From positions 1 to 6,739 of the forward strand of contig CATWUX010000126.1 of NCBI GenBank assembly GCA_958354085.1: DNA of 6,739 bases, written 5' to 3'. Source of the DNA: an uncultured Oscillospiraceae bacterium (lineage in GTDB: Bacteria > Bacillota > Clostridia > Oscillospirales > Acutalibacteraceae). The notes beneath the pieces are model-generated. The model saw only the letters and a list, made by a program, of their open reading frames with translations. It was not told where the DNA came from and did no database searches. Positions 1-6,467 of the stretch are shown piece by piece. The number at the start of each line of letters is the position of its first letter. Position 1 is the stretch's first letter. Position numbers and translations under genes: made by a program.

Positions 1-1
1 T

Positions 2-50
2 ATATCCCGTGAAATGCCCGTATTTCCGGGCTTTTTGGAGATAATCAGAG
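2..50 (+). other. Disrupted upstream part of the ABC ATPase gene (signature-motif region)
   Basis: Seen: in frame 2, bases 2-16 read I-S-R-E-M, close to the ABC signature form LSRGM found in this ATPase family, followed by VFPGFLEII. This frame does not join the Walker B frame that starts around 45-51, and the downstream frame has a TAA stop at 42-44. Adding two bases near position 47 would join the frames and give an II-P-E-LLL run leading to Walker B. About two residues also seem to be missing after the SREM motif, compared with my memory of the family (SRGMKRQVF). Inference: this is the real upstream part of the same gene, carrying several small deletions. Sequencing errors near a contig end, or true gene decay, would both explain it. 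Confidence 0.45.
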
Positions 51-515
51 TTGTTATTAAAAACGTTTGACGGATTAGATCCGGTGATGCGGAATCTGGT
101 GAAAAGCCTGATCTGTCAGGATGTTGTGGAGCGCAACGCCACTGCGATCATCACATCCCATTCTTTACGGGAATTGGAGGATACCTGCGATCAGCTGGCT
201 CTGCTGCATAAAGGCGGGCTGGTCTTTGAAAGCGATATCCAGAACCTGAAAACCTCGCTGTTCAAGGTGCAGATCGCTTTTACGGAGGAGTATGACCGCG
301 AGCGTTTCGCGGACGTCGATATTCTGCATTTTTCCAAGCGCGGTTCCGTGACCAATATGATCGTGCGCGGCGACCGTGAAGAGACGGCCGCGCGTCTGCG
401 TGCGCTGGAGCCGGTGATATTGGATATTCTTCCGCTTTCGCTGGAGGAAGTGTTCACGTATGAAATGGAAGCGCTGGGCTATGCGTTCCATGACGTATTG
501 GAGGGGCTGCAATGA
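51..515 (+). CDS. ABC transporter ATP-binding protein, 3' part only (Walker B remnant to C-terminus)
   Basis: This is the nucleotide-binding subunit that would power the permease encoded next to it; it acts at the inner face of the membrane. From base 51 the frame encodes about 154 residues: a Walker B remnant, the D-loop GLDP (residues 8-11), and the switch-histidine region ITSHSLRELEDTCD with His37. A C-terminal regulatory-like region ends in LEEVFTYEMEALGY, typical of ATPases in GntR-regulated ABC-2 exporters. Walker A lies outside the window. Where LLLDE-x-FDGLDP is expected, the sequence reads LLLKTFDGLDP, so the Walker B aspartate and catalytic glutamate are missing, as if three bases were lost. 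The TTG at 51 is only where the frame opens and is unlikely to be a true start. The gene's stop overlaps the permease start. As written it could not encode a working ATPase; either it is broken or the sequence has errors. Confidence 0.8.
   Translation: MLLKTFDGLDPVMRNLVKSLICQDVVERNATAIITSHSLRELEDTCDQLALLHKGGLVFESDIQNLKTSLFKVQIAFTEEYDRERFADVDILHFSKRGSVTNMIVRGDREETAARLRALEPVILDILPLSLEEVFTYEMEALGYAFHDVLEGLQ
500..506 (+). promoter_or_regulatory. Ribosome binding site of the permease gene
   Basis: GGAGGGG lies five bases before the ATG at 512, inside the last codons of the ATPase gene. With the ATGA stop/start overlap at 512-515 it indicates translational coupling of the two exporter subunits. 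Confidence 0.7.
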
Positions 516-2665
516 AAAAGAAATTTTTTGACGGACGCTTATATCTGGATGCGCTCAAGCAGCTGCGGCTGATCGGCATCATGGGGCTGATCATCCTGAC
601 TTTGGAAGCGATCATCATTCCGATCGGGCTGTATCTTCAGGTCAATCCGAATTGTTCGACCGACTTTTTGCGTATGCACCCGCTTCTGCTGATTTGCTTT
701 TGCGTGATTGCGCCGCTCATGACGCTGTATTTATTCAATTTTCTGAACAAACGCAATTCCAGCGACTTTTATCATGCGATTCCCAACACCCGGATATCGC
801 TGTTTGTCAGCTTCATGGCGGCGATCCTGACATGGCTGACGGCGATTATCGTGATCAGCTCGGCGGTGTCCGTGCTGGGACATCAGATCTACTTCATGAC
901 AGGGACTTTTAACACGGTTTATAACATCAACTTTACCAGCGTTTTTGTCATGATGTTCAACGTCTGGGCCGGCTCGATTCTGGTCGCGGCCAGCGTCGCT
1001 ATCGCTATGTGCGTCAGCGGCACGGTGTTCACCAACGTGGTGGTGTCCGGACTGCTGATTTTTATGCCGCGCTTGCTGATTTTGGTGTTTACCGGATGCC
1101 TTTCCGGCAATTTACCGGTGATCTCCGGCGTCTCCCTGTTCCCGCCGCTGGACAGCGAATATAATGTTGTGACCAATCTGATTTTCGGCGTCTTTGAAGG
1201 AGGCGCGACCCGCAGCGTCGATTTTCTGCCGGGGGGCCTCTATACGCTGGCGCTTGGAGTGGTATACCTGTTTGCCGCCGCGTGGCTGTTTCACACGCGT
1301 AAAAGCGAAGCAGCCGGCCAGTCCGCGCCCAATCGCGTGCTGCAATGCCTGTACCGGCTGTTGATCGCCATGGTGGTGTGCCTGTTCGCCTGCGTACCGA
1401 TCGTGCAGGATATTCTGAACGGCAATACGATTTCCAATTCCGAAATTTTCAGTTACATCGTGGTGTATATTATTGCCGTTTTAGCGTATTTCATTTATGA
1501 GCTGGTGACGACCCGGCGGTGGAAAAACCTGCTGCGCAGTATTCCGGCATTGGGAATTCTGGTGCTTATGAACGTGACGTTTATTGGCAGTATCATAGGC
1601 GCCTATCACTCCGTGCTGAGCTTTACGCCGGAGACGGAGGAAATTATCAGCGTACAGCTGACAAGCGGCAGCAGCGGCTATGGCACAAAACGGTTTTTCT
1701 CGGCGAAGGCGGATGAAGTGCGGCATGAAAGCGAAGAGATACGCCGTATCGTTTCCTGCCAGCTCAAGGAAACCGTCGAGTTGGTGAAAAATCAGCAATA
1801 TCGCACTGCCTTGCGGAATGAGGATATACAGATGCAGCAGGTCGTTATCCATACGAAAAACCGGACGATGTACCGCAATATACTGGTTGCCTCTTCCGAT
1901 ATGCAAAGCCTGATGGAGGAATTATCTCAAAATGAGCAGGTACGCGATATTTATATGAATCTGCCGCCGATTCAGGAACTCAGCACCATCAGCATCGGGC
2001 CTCTGCCGAAGGCGGAGGTACGGCAGGTATACGAGATGCTGCGGGAGGAGCTGAAAACCATTCCGTTTGAAACATGGTACGCGTATTTGCATGGTATCAG
2101 TATCCGCTCAGATAGTAAAGAGCTCTCAACGGAGTTCACTTCATTTGACGGCGCCGCTGTGAATTTCAGCGGAATGATCGGAACAAAATCGTTTGTGGAG
2201 TATTTTCAACTGCCCACCTTCCTACCCAAAACCTGCAACCTATTTATGGAGCTGAGCAACGCCCAAGTGAATCAGACACAGCGGCAGCAGCTGTGGGAGA
2301 CGCTGGAACAGCATAAATGGGCACAGGAGGCGGCTTTAACGATTACGGCGTATAACCTGCAGGATGCACAGGGAAATCCGGTTGGGACGCTCAATATGTA
2401 TTACCACGGAGATATGCCGGGCGCGTATTATGACAGCCTGAAAGCGTTGGCGGCGGAAGGAAAAGAGAACGTGGGGCAAAAGCCGGATATTACCAAGCCG
2501 CTGTATCAAATTACGTTCACCTGTTTTGGCGATGGTAGCAAATATGAGTCCGGTTATGCCGATTATGTACTGTATTTTAATGTAAGCGACAATCAGATTC
2601 CGGAAGTGCTGTTTCAATACAGTGTCTACGATGACGTTGTCGTTGATGCAGTGATCACCGACTAG
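512..2665 (+). CDS. ABC-2 type exporter permease with C-terminal DUF6449-like domain
   Basis: This is the membrane subunit of an ABC exporter, 717 residues. Hydrophobic stretches near residues 20-43, 57-78, 95-122, 143-168, 172-196, 242-261, 281-300, 312-331 and 343-365 suggest about nine membrane segments. The motif SSDFYHAIPNTR (83-94) after the second segment matches the DFYHxLPxxR element I know from clostridial ABC-2 permeases paired with GntR-type regulators. Residues from about 370 to 717 are soluble and contain VQLTSGSSGYG, NEDIQ and VVIHTKNRTMYRN stretches that resemble DUF6449, a domain of unknown function attached to such permeases. With an odd number of membrane segments this domain would lie on the other side of the membrane from the N-terminus, but my segment count is by eye. 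The start follows a good ribosome site and overlaps the ATPase stop. The substrate is unknown; peptide antibiotic or cell-envelope stress export is possible by family analogy only. Confidence 0.85.
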   Translation: MKKKFFDGRLYLDALKQLRLIGIMGLIILTLEAIIIPIGLYLQVNPNCSTDFLRMHPLLLICFCVIAPLMTLYLFNFLNKRNSSDFYHAIPNTRISLFVSFMAAILTWLTAIIVISSAVSVLGHQIYFMTGTFNTVYNINFTSVFVMMFNVWAGSILVAASVAIAMCVSGTVFTNVVVSGLLIFMPRLLILVFTGCLSGNLPVISGVSLFPPLDSEYNVVTNLIFGVFEGGATRSVDFLPGGLYTLALGVVYLFAAAWLFHTRKSEAAGQSAPNRVLQCLYRLLIAMVVCLFACVPIVQDILNGNTISNSEIFSYIVVYIIAVLAYFIYELVTTRRWKNLLRSIPALGILVLMNVTFIGSIIGAYHSVLSFTPETEEIISVQLTSGSSGYGTKRFFSAKADEVRHESEEIRRIVSCQLKETVELVKNQQYRTALRNEDIQMQQVVIHTKNRTMYRNILVASSDMQSLMEELSQNEQVRDIYMNLPPIQELSTISIGPLPKAEVRQVYEMLREELKTIPFETWYAYLHGISIRSDSKELSTEFTSFDGAAVNFSGMIGTKSFVEYFQLPTFLPKTCNLFMELSNAQVNQTQRQQLWETLEQHKWAQEAALTITAYNLQDAQGNPVGTLNMYYHGDMPGAYYDSLKALAAEGKENVGQKPDITKPLYQITFTCFGDGSKYESGYADYVLYFNVSDNQIPEVLFQYSVYDDVVVDAVITD

Positions 2666-2729
2666 GCGTTTATGGAGAATCTCCGCCGCGCCTGAGTCTG
2701 GTGAACGCCCCGAACAGGGCTGTCGTACG

Positions 2730-2783
2730 AAAACCGCCCATGGGGACGTCGTGCAAAAGCGCGGCAAACCCATGGGCGGTTTT
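2730..2783. terminator. Bidirectional intrinsic terminator between convergent genes
   Basis: A perfect 15-bp stem pairs 2730-2744 (AAAACCGCCCATGGG) with 2769-2783, around a 24-base loop. On the + strand it runs into T2780-T2785, ending the exporter operon 65 bases after its stop. On the - strand the AAAA at 2730-2733 gives a short U-run, so it can also end the hydrolase transcript, whose stop codon is at 2788-2790, four bases from the stem. Confidence 0.85.
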
Positions 2784-2787
2784 TTGT

Positions 2788-4071
2788 TTATATGACGCGG
2801 CGGATATTGTAAAGCGCATTGAGTACCAGCCAGTTTTGCGGAAAATATTTCATAATATTCCAGTAACTTCCGCCATACAGCGCATATTCCGCGATCAGCG
2901 CCAGCTTGGCTTCGATGCTGCGCGCGTCCTCAAACCAGACTTCATGCTCCCGCCACTGATCGTCATAATAGCGAAAGTAGGGCGCCTGCGCAACAGGGTC
3001 GAATTGAATGACGGCGCCAACCCTGCCTGCCAGTTCAACGGCAGCGACGTTGGACAGTGATTGCGCCTTCGAGACACCCTGTACAAAGGGCAGTGTCCAG
3101 TCGTAGCCGTAATTGGGGATGCCCATCAGGATTTTCTCGCGCGGTATCTGCGTAACGGCGTAGTCCAATACCTCGCGCACCTTGTTAAGCGGGGCGACCG
3201 CCATCGGCGGTCCGTAGGTATAGCCCCACTCGTATGTCATGAGCAATACGCGGTTGGCAACCTGTCCGAGCGCGCGGTAATCGTGCGCCTCGTAGAGCAG
3301 TCCGCGCTGATCGGAGGAGGTTTTGGGCGCGAGGGCTACGAATACGGGATAACCGGCGGCGTTCAGCTTCGTTGTCAGATTGCGGATGAATTCCACATAC
3401 GCAATGCGGTCTTCCGGCAGGATATATTCAAAGTCAACGTCCAGACCATAATAGTTTTTTGTGCGCAGGTTGTTCATTATTCGATCAATCAACCGGTTCT
3501 GTAATTCGGCGTTATGCAGGATGGTGCTGGCCAGCTGATTGCTGAAGGTTCCCTCCGGAGTGAGCGTGGAAATCAGCATCAGCGGTGCAACGCCGTATTC
3601 TCTGGCAATGGAGATGACCTCTTGATCGTCCAGATCGACCAGTTCTCCCTCCGGCGTGATGCCATAGGTGAACAGCGTGATATACGTCAGATACGGCAGT
3701 GTTTTACGCAGCACGGCGCGGTCGATGTACGGGTAAGCGTATCCATTGACGGCTAACAGACCTTGTGGCTGCGGTTTATAGGTAACGGTCAGCACCTGAC
3801 CGGGACGGATCACCATGTTCCCGCCCAGCTGCGGATTGTTTCGCAGCAGCTGATTAACGGTCACGCCCAGCGCTTGCGCGACGGAAAACAGGGTATCGCC
3901 CGATTGTACCGTATAGGTTTGGTCGGGATAAAGAATGACCAGTGTCTGGCCGGGAACGAGCTGGCTTGGATTGGCAAGCTCGTTATTGACAGCGATGCTT
4001 TGCGGCGATACGCCGTACTTTTGCGCGATACTGTACACAGACTCGCCCGACTTGACCACATGAATATCCAT
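2788..4071 (-). CDS. LysM-LysM-GH18 spore peptidoglycan hydrolase (YaaH/SleL type)
   Basis: Probable spore-cortex hydrolase of 427 residues. By family (B. subtilis YaaH, Bacillus SleL) it is an N-acetylglucosaminidase acting on cortex fragments during germination, anchored in the spore layers by its LysM domains. LysM 1 is at about residues 2-48 (HVVKSGESVYSIAQKYGVSP) and LysM 2 at about 52-98 (YTVQSGDTLFSVAQALGV). A GH18 barrel follows from about 104 to 427. Its active-site strand reads YYGLDVDFEYI, giving D211, D213 and the presumed acid Glu215. The first Asp of the general DGxDxDxE motif is Tyr here, which I believe is acceptable in the YaaH group. MTYEWGYTYGPP (278-289), GIPNYGYDW (317-325) and the terminal GGSYWNIMKYFPQNW are typical barrel motifs. 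No signal peptide is visible, which suits synthesis in the mother cell. I chose the ATG at 4071, not one at 4170, because LysM begins there and AAAGGA (complement of 4082-4087) precedes it. It converges on the exporter operon. Confidence 0.9.
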   Translation of the reverse strand: MDIHVVKSGESVYSIAQKYGVSPQSIAVNNELANPSQLVPGQTLVILYPDQTYTVQSGDTLFSVAQALGVTVNQLLRNNPQLGGNMVIRPGQVLTVTYKPQPQGLLAVNGYAYPYIDRAVLRKTLPYLTYITLFTYGITPEGELVDLDDQEVISIAREYGVAPLMLISTLTPEGTFSNQLASTILHNAELQNRLIDRIMNNLRTKNYYGLDVDFEYILPEDRIAYVEFIRNLTTKLNAAGYPVFVALAPKTSSDQRGLLYEAHDYRALGQVANRVLLMTYEWGYTYGPPMAVAPLNKVREVLDYAVTQIPREKILMGIPNYGYDWTLPFVQGVSKAQSLSNVAAVELAGRVGAVIQFDPVAQAPYFRYYDDQWREHEVWFEDARSIEAKLALIAEYALYGGSYWNIMKYFPQNWLVLNALYNIRRVI

Positions 4072-4081
4072 AAACTGTCTA

Positions 4082-4087
4082 TCCTTT
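4082..4087 (-). promoter_or_regulatory. Ribosome binding site deciding the hydrolase start
   Basis: On the minus strand CGGAAAGGAT lies ten bases before the ATG at 4071. The same CGGAAAGGAT string recurs at 4211-4220 and a near copy precedes ligA, so this appears to be the usual ribosome-site form here. It argues against the longer 460-residue reading that would start at 4170. Confidence 0.65.
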
Positions 4088-4132
4088 CCGCATCTCTTCC
4101 GAAAGAAAGCGATGCAAAGTTTTTCTTTTGAC

Positions 4133-4140
4133 AGTATATG
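4133..4140 (-). promoter_or_regulatory. Possible sporulation or housekeeping -10 element for the hydrolase gene
   Basis: The minus strand reads CATACATATACT across 4133-4144. CATATACT differs by one base from the sigma-E -10 form CATACACT as I know it, and TATACT would also serve sigma-A. No good -35 match is visible at the proper distance for either. It lies about 60 bases before the ATG, a sensible distance. The call rests on this one half-site and the sporulation role of the gene. Confidence 0.25.
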
Positions 4141-4180
4141 TATGCCACGAGCGATCGGTAGCTTGTACACCGGCGCAAAA

Positions 4181-4347
4181 TTTTATACTAAAATCGAATG
4201 AAACGCTTTCATCCTTTCCGGTCTGAATTGCACCAGAATGCGTTATCCTCCTTGCTGGGCGTCAGCCCAGCGGCGTCGTCTGCCTTTTCTGGTGTAATTC
4301 ATCCTCGGAAATCGATTAAAGCTTTCAATCAGATTTTAGTATTAAAA
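4181..4347. repeat. Long imperfect inverted repeat (foldback), about 167 bp
   Basis: Nearly the whole stretch pairs with itself. The outer arms match over 11 bases, ATACTAAAATC at 4185-4195 with 4332-4342. Inside are a TTTCCG/CGGAAA match (4215-4220 with 4306-4311) and a 15-bp helix with one G-T pair (4224-4238 with 4287-4301). At the tip, GCTGGGC/GCCCAGC (4254-4260 with 4265-4271) closes a GTCA loop. Short mismatches and an unpaired block of about 15 bases on each side (4239-4253, 4272-4286) separate the helices. No protein is encoded. It could be a miniature inverted-repeat element, a structured RNA, or a leader hairpin upstream of the hydrolase. No clear target duplication is seen; both flanks are A-rich. 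Confidence 0.7.
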
Positions 4348-4380
4348 ACCGGAGACAGTTGACAAAGAACTGTCTCCGGT
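4348..4380 (-). terminator. Intrinsic terminator of ligA
   Basis: A perfect 13-bp stem, ACCGGAGACAGTT at 4348-4360 with 4368-4380, has a seven-base loop. Read on the minus strand it begins eight bases after the ligA stop and is followed by a U-run from the A-tract at 4344-4348. The U-run overlaps the outer edge of the neighbouring foldback. Confidence 0.9.
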
Positions 4381-4388
4381 CATGAGGG

Positions 4389-6374
4389 CTATTCGGTTTC
4401 GGTCATGCGGAAAAACTCGTTTTCATCAATAATGCGGATCCCCAGCTGCTGTGCCTTGGTCAGCTTGCTGCCGGCGTCTTCGCCGGCCAGGACGACCGAC
4501 GTTTTTTTGGAAACGCTGCCGGCGGTTTTCCCACCGAAACGTTCGATGATGGCAGCCGCTTCATCGCGTTTGAGCGTGGGCAGTGTGCCGGTCAGCACAA
4601 AGGTCATGCCGGCAAATCGTGAATCGGCACGTTCCGTTTGACAGGTCATGTTGACGCCCGCTTGCGCCAGCTGCGCGACCAGATGTCGGGAGGGGGCAAG
4701 CGAGAAAAAGCGTACCACGCTTTCCGCCATAATGCCGCCGAAGCCGTCGATGGCGCTGACAGCCTCCTCCGTCGCTTCCAAAATCGCGTCCATGGTATGG
4801 AAATGCTCGGCCAGCAGCTTTGCGGCTTTTTGCCCGATGTGCGGGATACCGATACCAAACAGCACGCGGAACAAATCGTTTTCTTTGGATTTTTCAATCG
4901 CATTCAACAGATTTTCAGCGGATTTTTGCCCCATGCGTTCCAGTGCGGCCAGTTCCTCTAATTTTAGACTGTAAAGGTCGTAAGCATTACATACAAGGCC
5001 GTTGCTTACCAGCTGTTCCACAACGGCGGGCCCCAAGCCTTCGATATCCATCGCATCGCGGGAGGCAAAATGAATCAGGTGGCGCAGCCGCTGTGCAGGA
5101 CATTCCGGGTTGGTGCAGCGCAGAGCGGCTTCGCCCTCTTCGCGTGTGACCGGTTCACCGCAGGAGGGGCAAACGGTTGGCATCTCATAGGGGACGGCAT
5201 TGGGCAAATGTGCGGCGACGCGTACAACCTCCGGGATGATGTCGCCCGCCTTGCGCAGGACAACGGTATCGCCGATGCATAAGCCTTTTTCACGGAGAAA
5301 CTCCTCATTATGCAATGTGGCGCGGCTGACGGTTGTGCCCGCCAGTGTGACCGGATCAAACACGCCAGTCGGCGTGAGGACGCCGGTGCGTCCGACGTTG
5401 ATTTCGATGCTGCGCAGGGTGGTTTGCTTTTCTTCCGGAGGATATTTGTAGGCGACCGCCCATTTGGGGAATTTGGACGTGCTGCCAAGCGTCTCACGCT
5501 GTGTAAAGTCATCTATCTTTACAACAGCGCCGTCGATATCGAATGGCAGCGAGGTGCGGATTGTGCCGATGCGTTCCACTTCCGCCACCACTTCCTCAAT
5601 CGAAGTGGTGCGTTTATAAAACGGAATCATGTGGATTCCCAGCTCCCGCATCAATTCCAGTGACTGCGCGTGAGAGAAAACCGTTTCCCCTTCGATCAAC
5701 TGCAAATTAAACGCAAACATATCCAGCTGCCGTGTTTTGGTGACGGCCGGATCCTTTTGCCGAAGCGAGCCGGCAGCGGCATTGCGAGGATTCTTGAAGG
5801 GCTTTTCGCCGTTTTGTTCCTGTGCCTCAACCAGCGCGGCAAAGCTTTCCCGCGGCATATACACCTCGCCGCGCACGATCAGGCGTGGAAGAGGACGCGT
5901 CAGCCGTGCGGGGATCGACCGGATGGTACGCAGATTAGCGGACACATCCTCGCCGACCAGTCCGTCGCCGCGTGTTGCGCCGCGCACGAATACGCCGTCC
6001 ACATATTCCAACGCAATGGACAGACCGTCGATTTTGGGTTCCACAATATAAACCGGATCGGAGATCGTCTCCCGCACGCGTTTGTCAAATTCCCGCAGTT
6101 CCTCAAATGAAAACACATCCTGCAGGCTGCCGAGCGGCACTTCATGCGCCACCGGCGTAAACAGCTTGGAGATTTCGCCGTGTACGCGCTGCGTGTAGGA
6201 GTCCGCGGTGATGAGCTGAGGAAATTCCGCTTCCAGCTGACGCAGTTCACGCGTCAGCTGGTCAAACGCATCGTCCTCAATTTCCGGCGCATCGTTGTCG
6301 TAATACAGGCGGCTGTGATAATCGATTTGCTGGCGCAGCTGCACCACGCGCCGGGCGGCGGTTTCAAAATCCAT
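4389..6374 (-). CDS. ligA: NAD+-dependent DNA ligase LigA
   Basis: Seals nicks in duplex DNA in replication and repair, using NAD+ to form an enzyme-AMP intermediate; normally essential in bacteria. At 661 residues it is close to the usual length (about 670 in E. coli). Domain Ia covers about residues 1-60 with YYDNDAPEIEDDAFDQL. The adenylation domain carries the nucleophile Lys114 in VEPKIDG (111-117), VRGEVYMP (167-174) and DGAVVKID (281-288). An OB-fold follows with VAYKYPPEE near 307-315. A four-cysteine zinc finger uses C402, C405, C420 and C425. Helix-hairpin-helix repeats occupy about 440-570 (DIEGLGPAVVEQL, GIGIPHIGQKAAKLL). A C-terminal BRCT domain runs from about 586 to 661 (GMTFVLTGTL). 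Nothing important is missing. The ATG at 6374 is preferred to one at 6428 because AAAGGA lies eleven bases before it and the promoter -10 (6411-6416) lies downstream of 6428. It has its own promoter and terminator. Confidence 0.97.
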   Translation of the reverse strand: MDFETAARRVVQLRQQIDYHSRLYYDNDAPEIEDDAFDQLTRELRQLEAEFPQLITADSYTQRVHGEISKLFTPVAHEVPLGSLQDVFSFEELREFDKRVRETISDPVYIVEPKIDGLSIALEYVDGVFVRGATRGDGLVGEDVSANLRTIRSIPARLTRPLPRLIVRGEVYMPRESFAALVEAQEQNGEKPFKNPRNAAAGSLRQKDPAVTKTRQLDMFAFNLQLIEGETVFSHAQSLELMRELGIHMIPFYKRTTSIEEVVAEVERIGTIRTSLPFDIDGAVVKIDDFTQRETLGSTSKFPKWAVAYKYPPEEKQTTLRSIEINVGRTGVLTPTGVFDPVTLAGTTVSRATLHNEEFLREKGLCIGDTVVLRKAGDIIPEVVRVAAHLPNAVPYEMPTVCPSCGEPVTREEGEAALRCTNPECPAQRLRHLIHFASRDAMDIEGLGPAVVEQLVSNGLVCNAYDLYSLKLEELAALERMGQKSAENLLNAIEKSKENDLFRVLFGIGIPHIGQKAAKLLAEHFHTMDAILEATEEAVSAIDGFGGIMAESVVRFFSLAPSRHLVAQLAQAGVNMTCQTERADSRFAGMTFVLTGTLPTLKRDEAAAIIERFGGKTAGSVSKKTSVVLAGEDAGSKLTKAQQLGIRIIDENEFFRMTETE

Positions 6375-6385
6375 GAAAAATCCGA

Positions 6386-6391
6386 TCCTTT
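6386..6391 (-). promoter_or_regulatory. Ribosome binding site deciding the ligA start
   Basis: The minus strand reads CCGAAAGGATCGG with AAAGGA ending eleven bases before the ATG at 6374, a slightly long spacing. It supports the 661-residue form of the ligase. Confidence 0.6.
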
Positions 6392-6410
6392 CGGTTTCTT
6401 TTCTTCCCGT

Positions 6411-6439
6411 AGTATACCAATTTTCCAAAGTGTTTACAA
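6411..6439 (-). promoter_or_regulatory. Sigma-A type promoter of ligA
   Basis: On the minus strand a -35 box TTGTAA (complement of 6434-6439) and a -10 box TATACT (complement of 6411-6416) are separated by exactly 17 bases. Transcription should begin near 6404, about 30 bases before the ligA ATG. The promoter sits in the 93-base gap after the yunB-like gene and so allows ligase expression in growing cells independently of sporulation. Confidence 0.75.
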
Positions 6440-6467
6440 GGAAATCCGTAAATTTCTTTGCGGTGTA

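Larger units (their letters stand above)
4072..4388. other. 317-base intergenic region between the hydrolase gene and ligA
   Basis: No convincing gene is present. From the hydrolase side it holds that gene's ribosome site and leader, a weak -10-like site near 4133-4140, a long foldback at 4181-4347 and the ligA terminator at 4348-4380. The minus frame stays open up to 4170 upstream of the hydrolase start, but the added residues (MYKLPIARGIHILSKEK and onward) look like neither a signal peptide nor part of a LysM domain. Confidence 0.7.

Noticed and set aside
2674..2720. Small hairpins GGAG/CTCC (2674-2684) and GCCC/GGGC (2707-2720) after the permease stop.
   Set aside because: Four-base stems are expected by chance, and the strong 15-bp terminator just downstream explains transcription ending.
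2701..4131. Several plus-strand open frames opposite the hydrolase gene.
   Set aside because: They are antisense to a well-supported coding frame and show no recognisable protein features.
4072..4170. A longer hydrolase starting at 4170 (33 extra residues).
   Set aside because: The extra residues show no signal peptide or domain, no good ribosome site was seen for that start, and the ATG at 4071 has a good ribosome site directly before the LysM domain.
4181..4347. 6S RNA, which is also a long hairpin of similar length with an internal bubble.
   Set aside because: The tip stem is only seven pairs and the bubble lies next to it rather than mid-stem, and no matching promoter was found; length alone is not enough.
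6375..6428. A ligase start at 6428 adding 18 residues.
   Set aside because: The clear -10 box at 6411-6416 lies inside that extension, so the transcript would begin after it; homologous ligases start near the MDFETAARR position.
6438..6459. A small inverted repeat AAGGAAAT/ATTTCTTT after the yunB-like stop, as a terminator.
   Set aside because: The stem is short and AT-rich, no T-run follows on the minus strand, and it overlaps the ligA -35 box.
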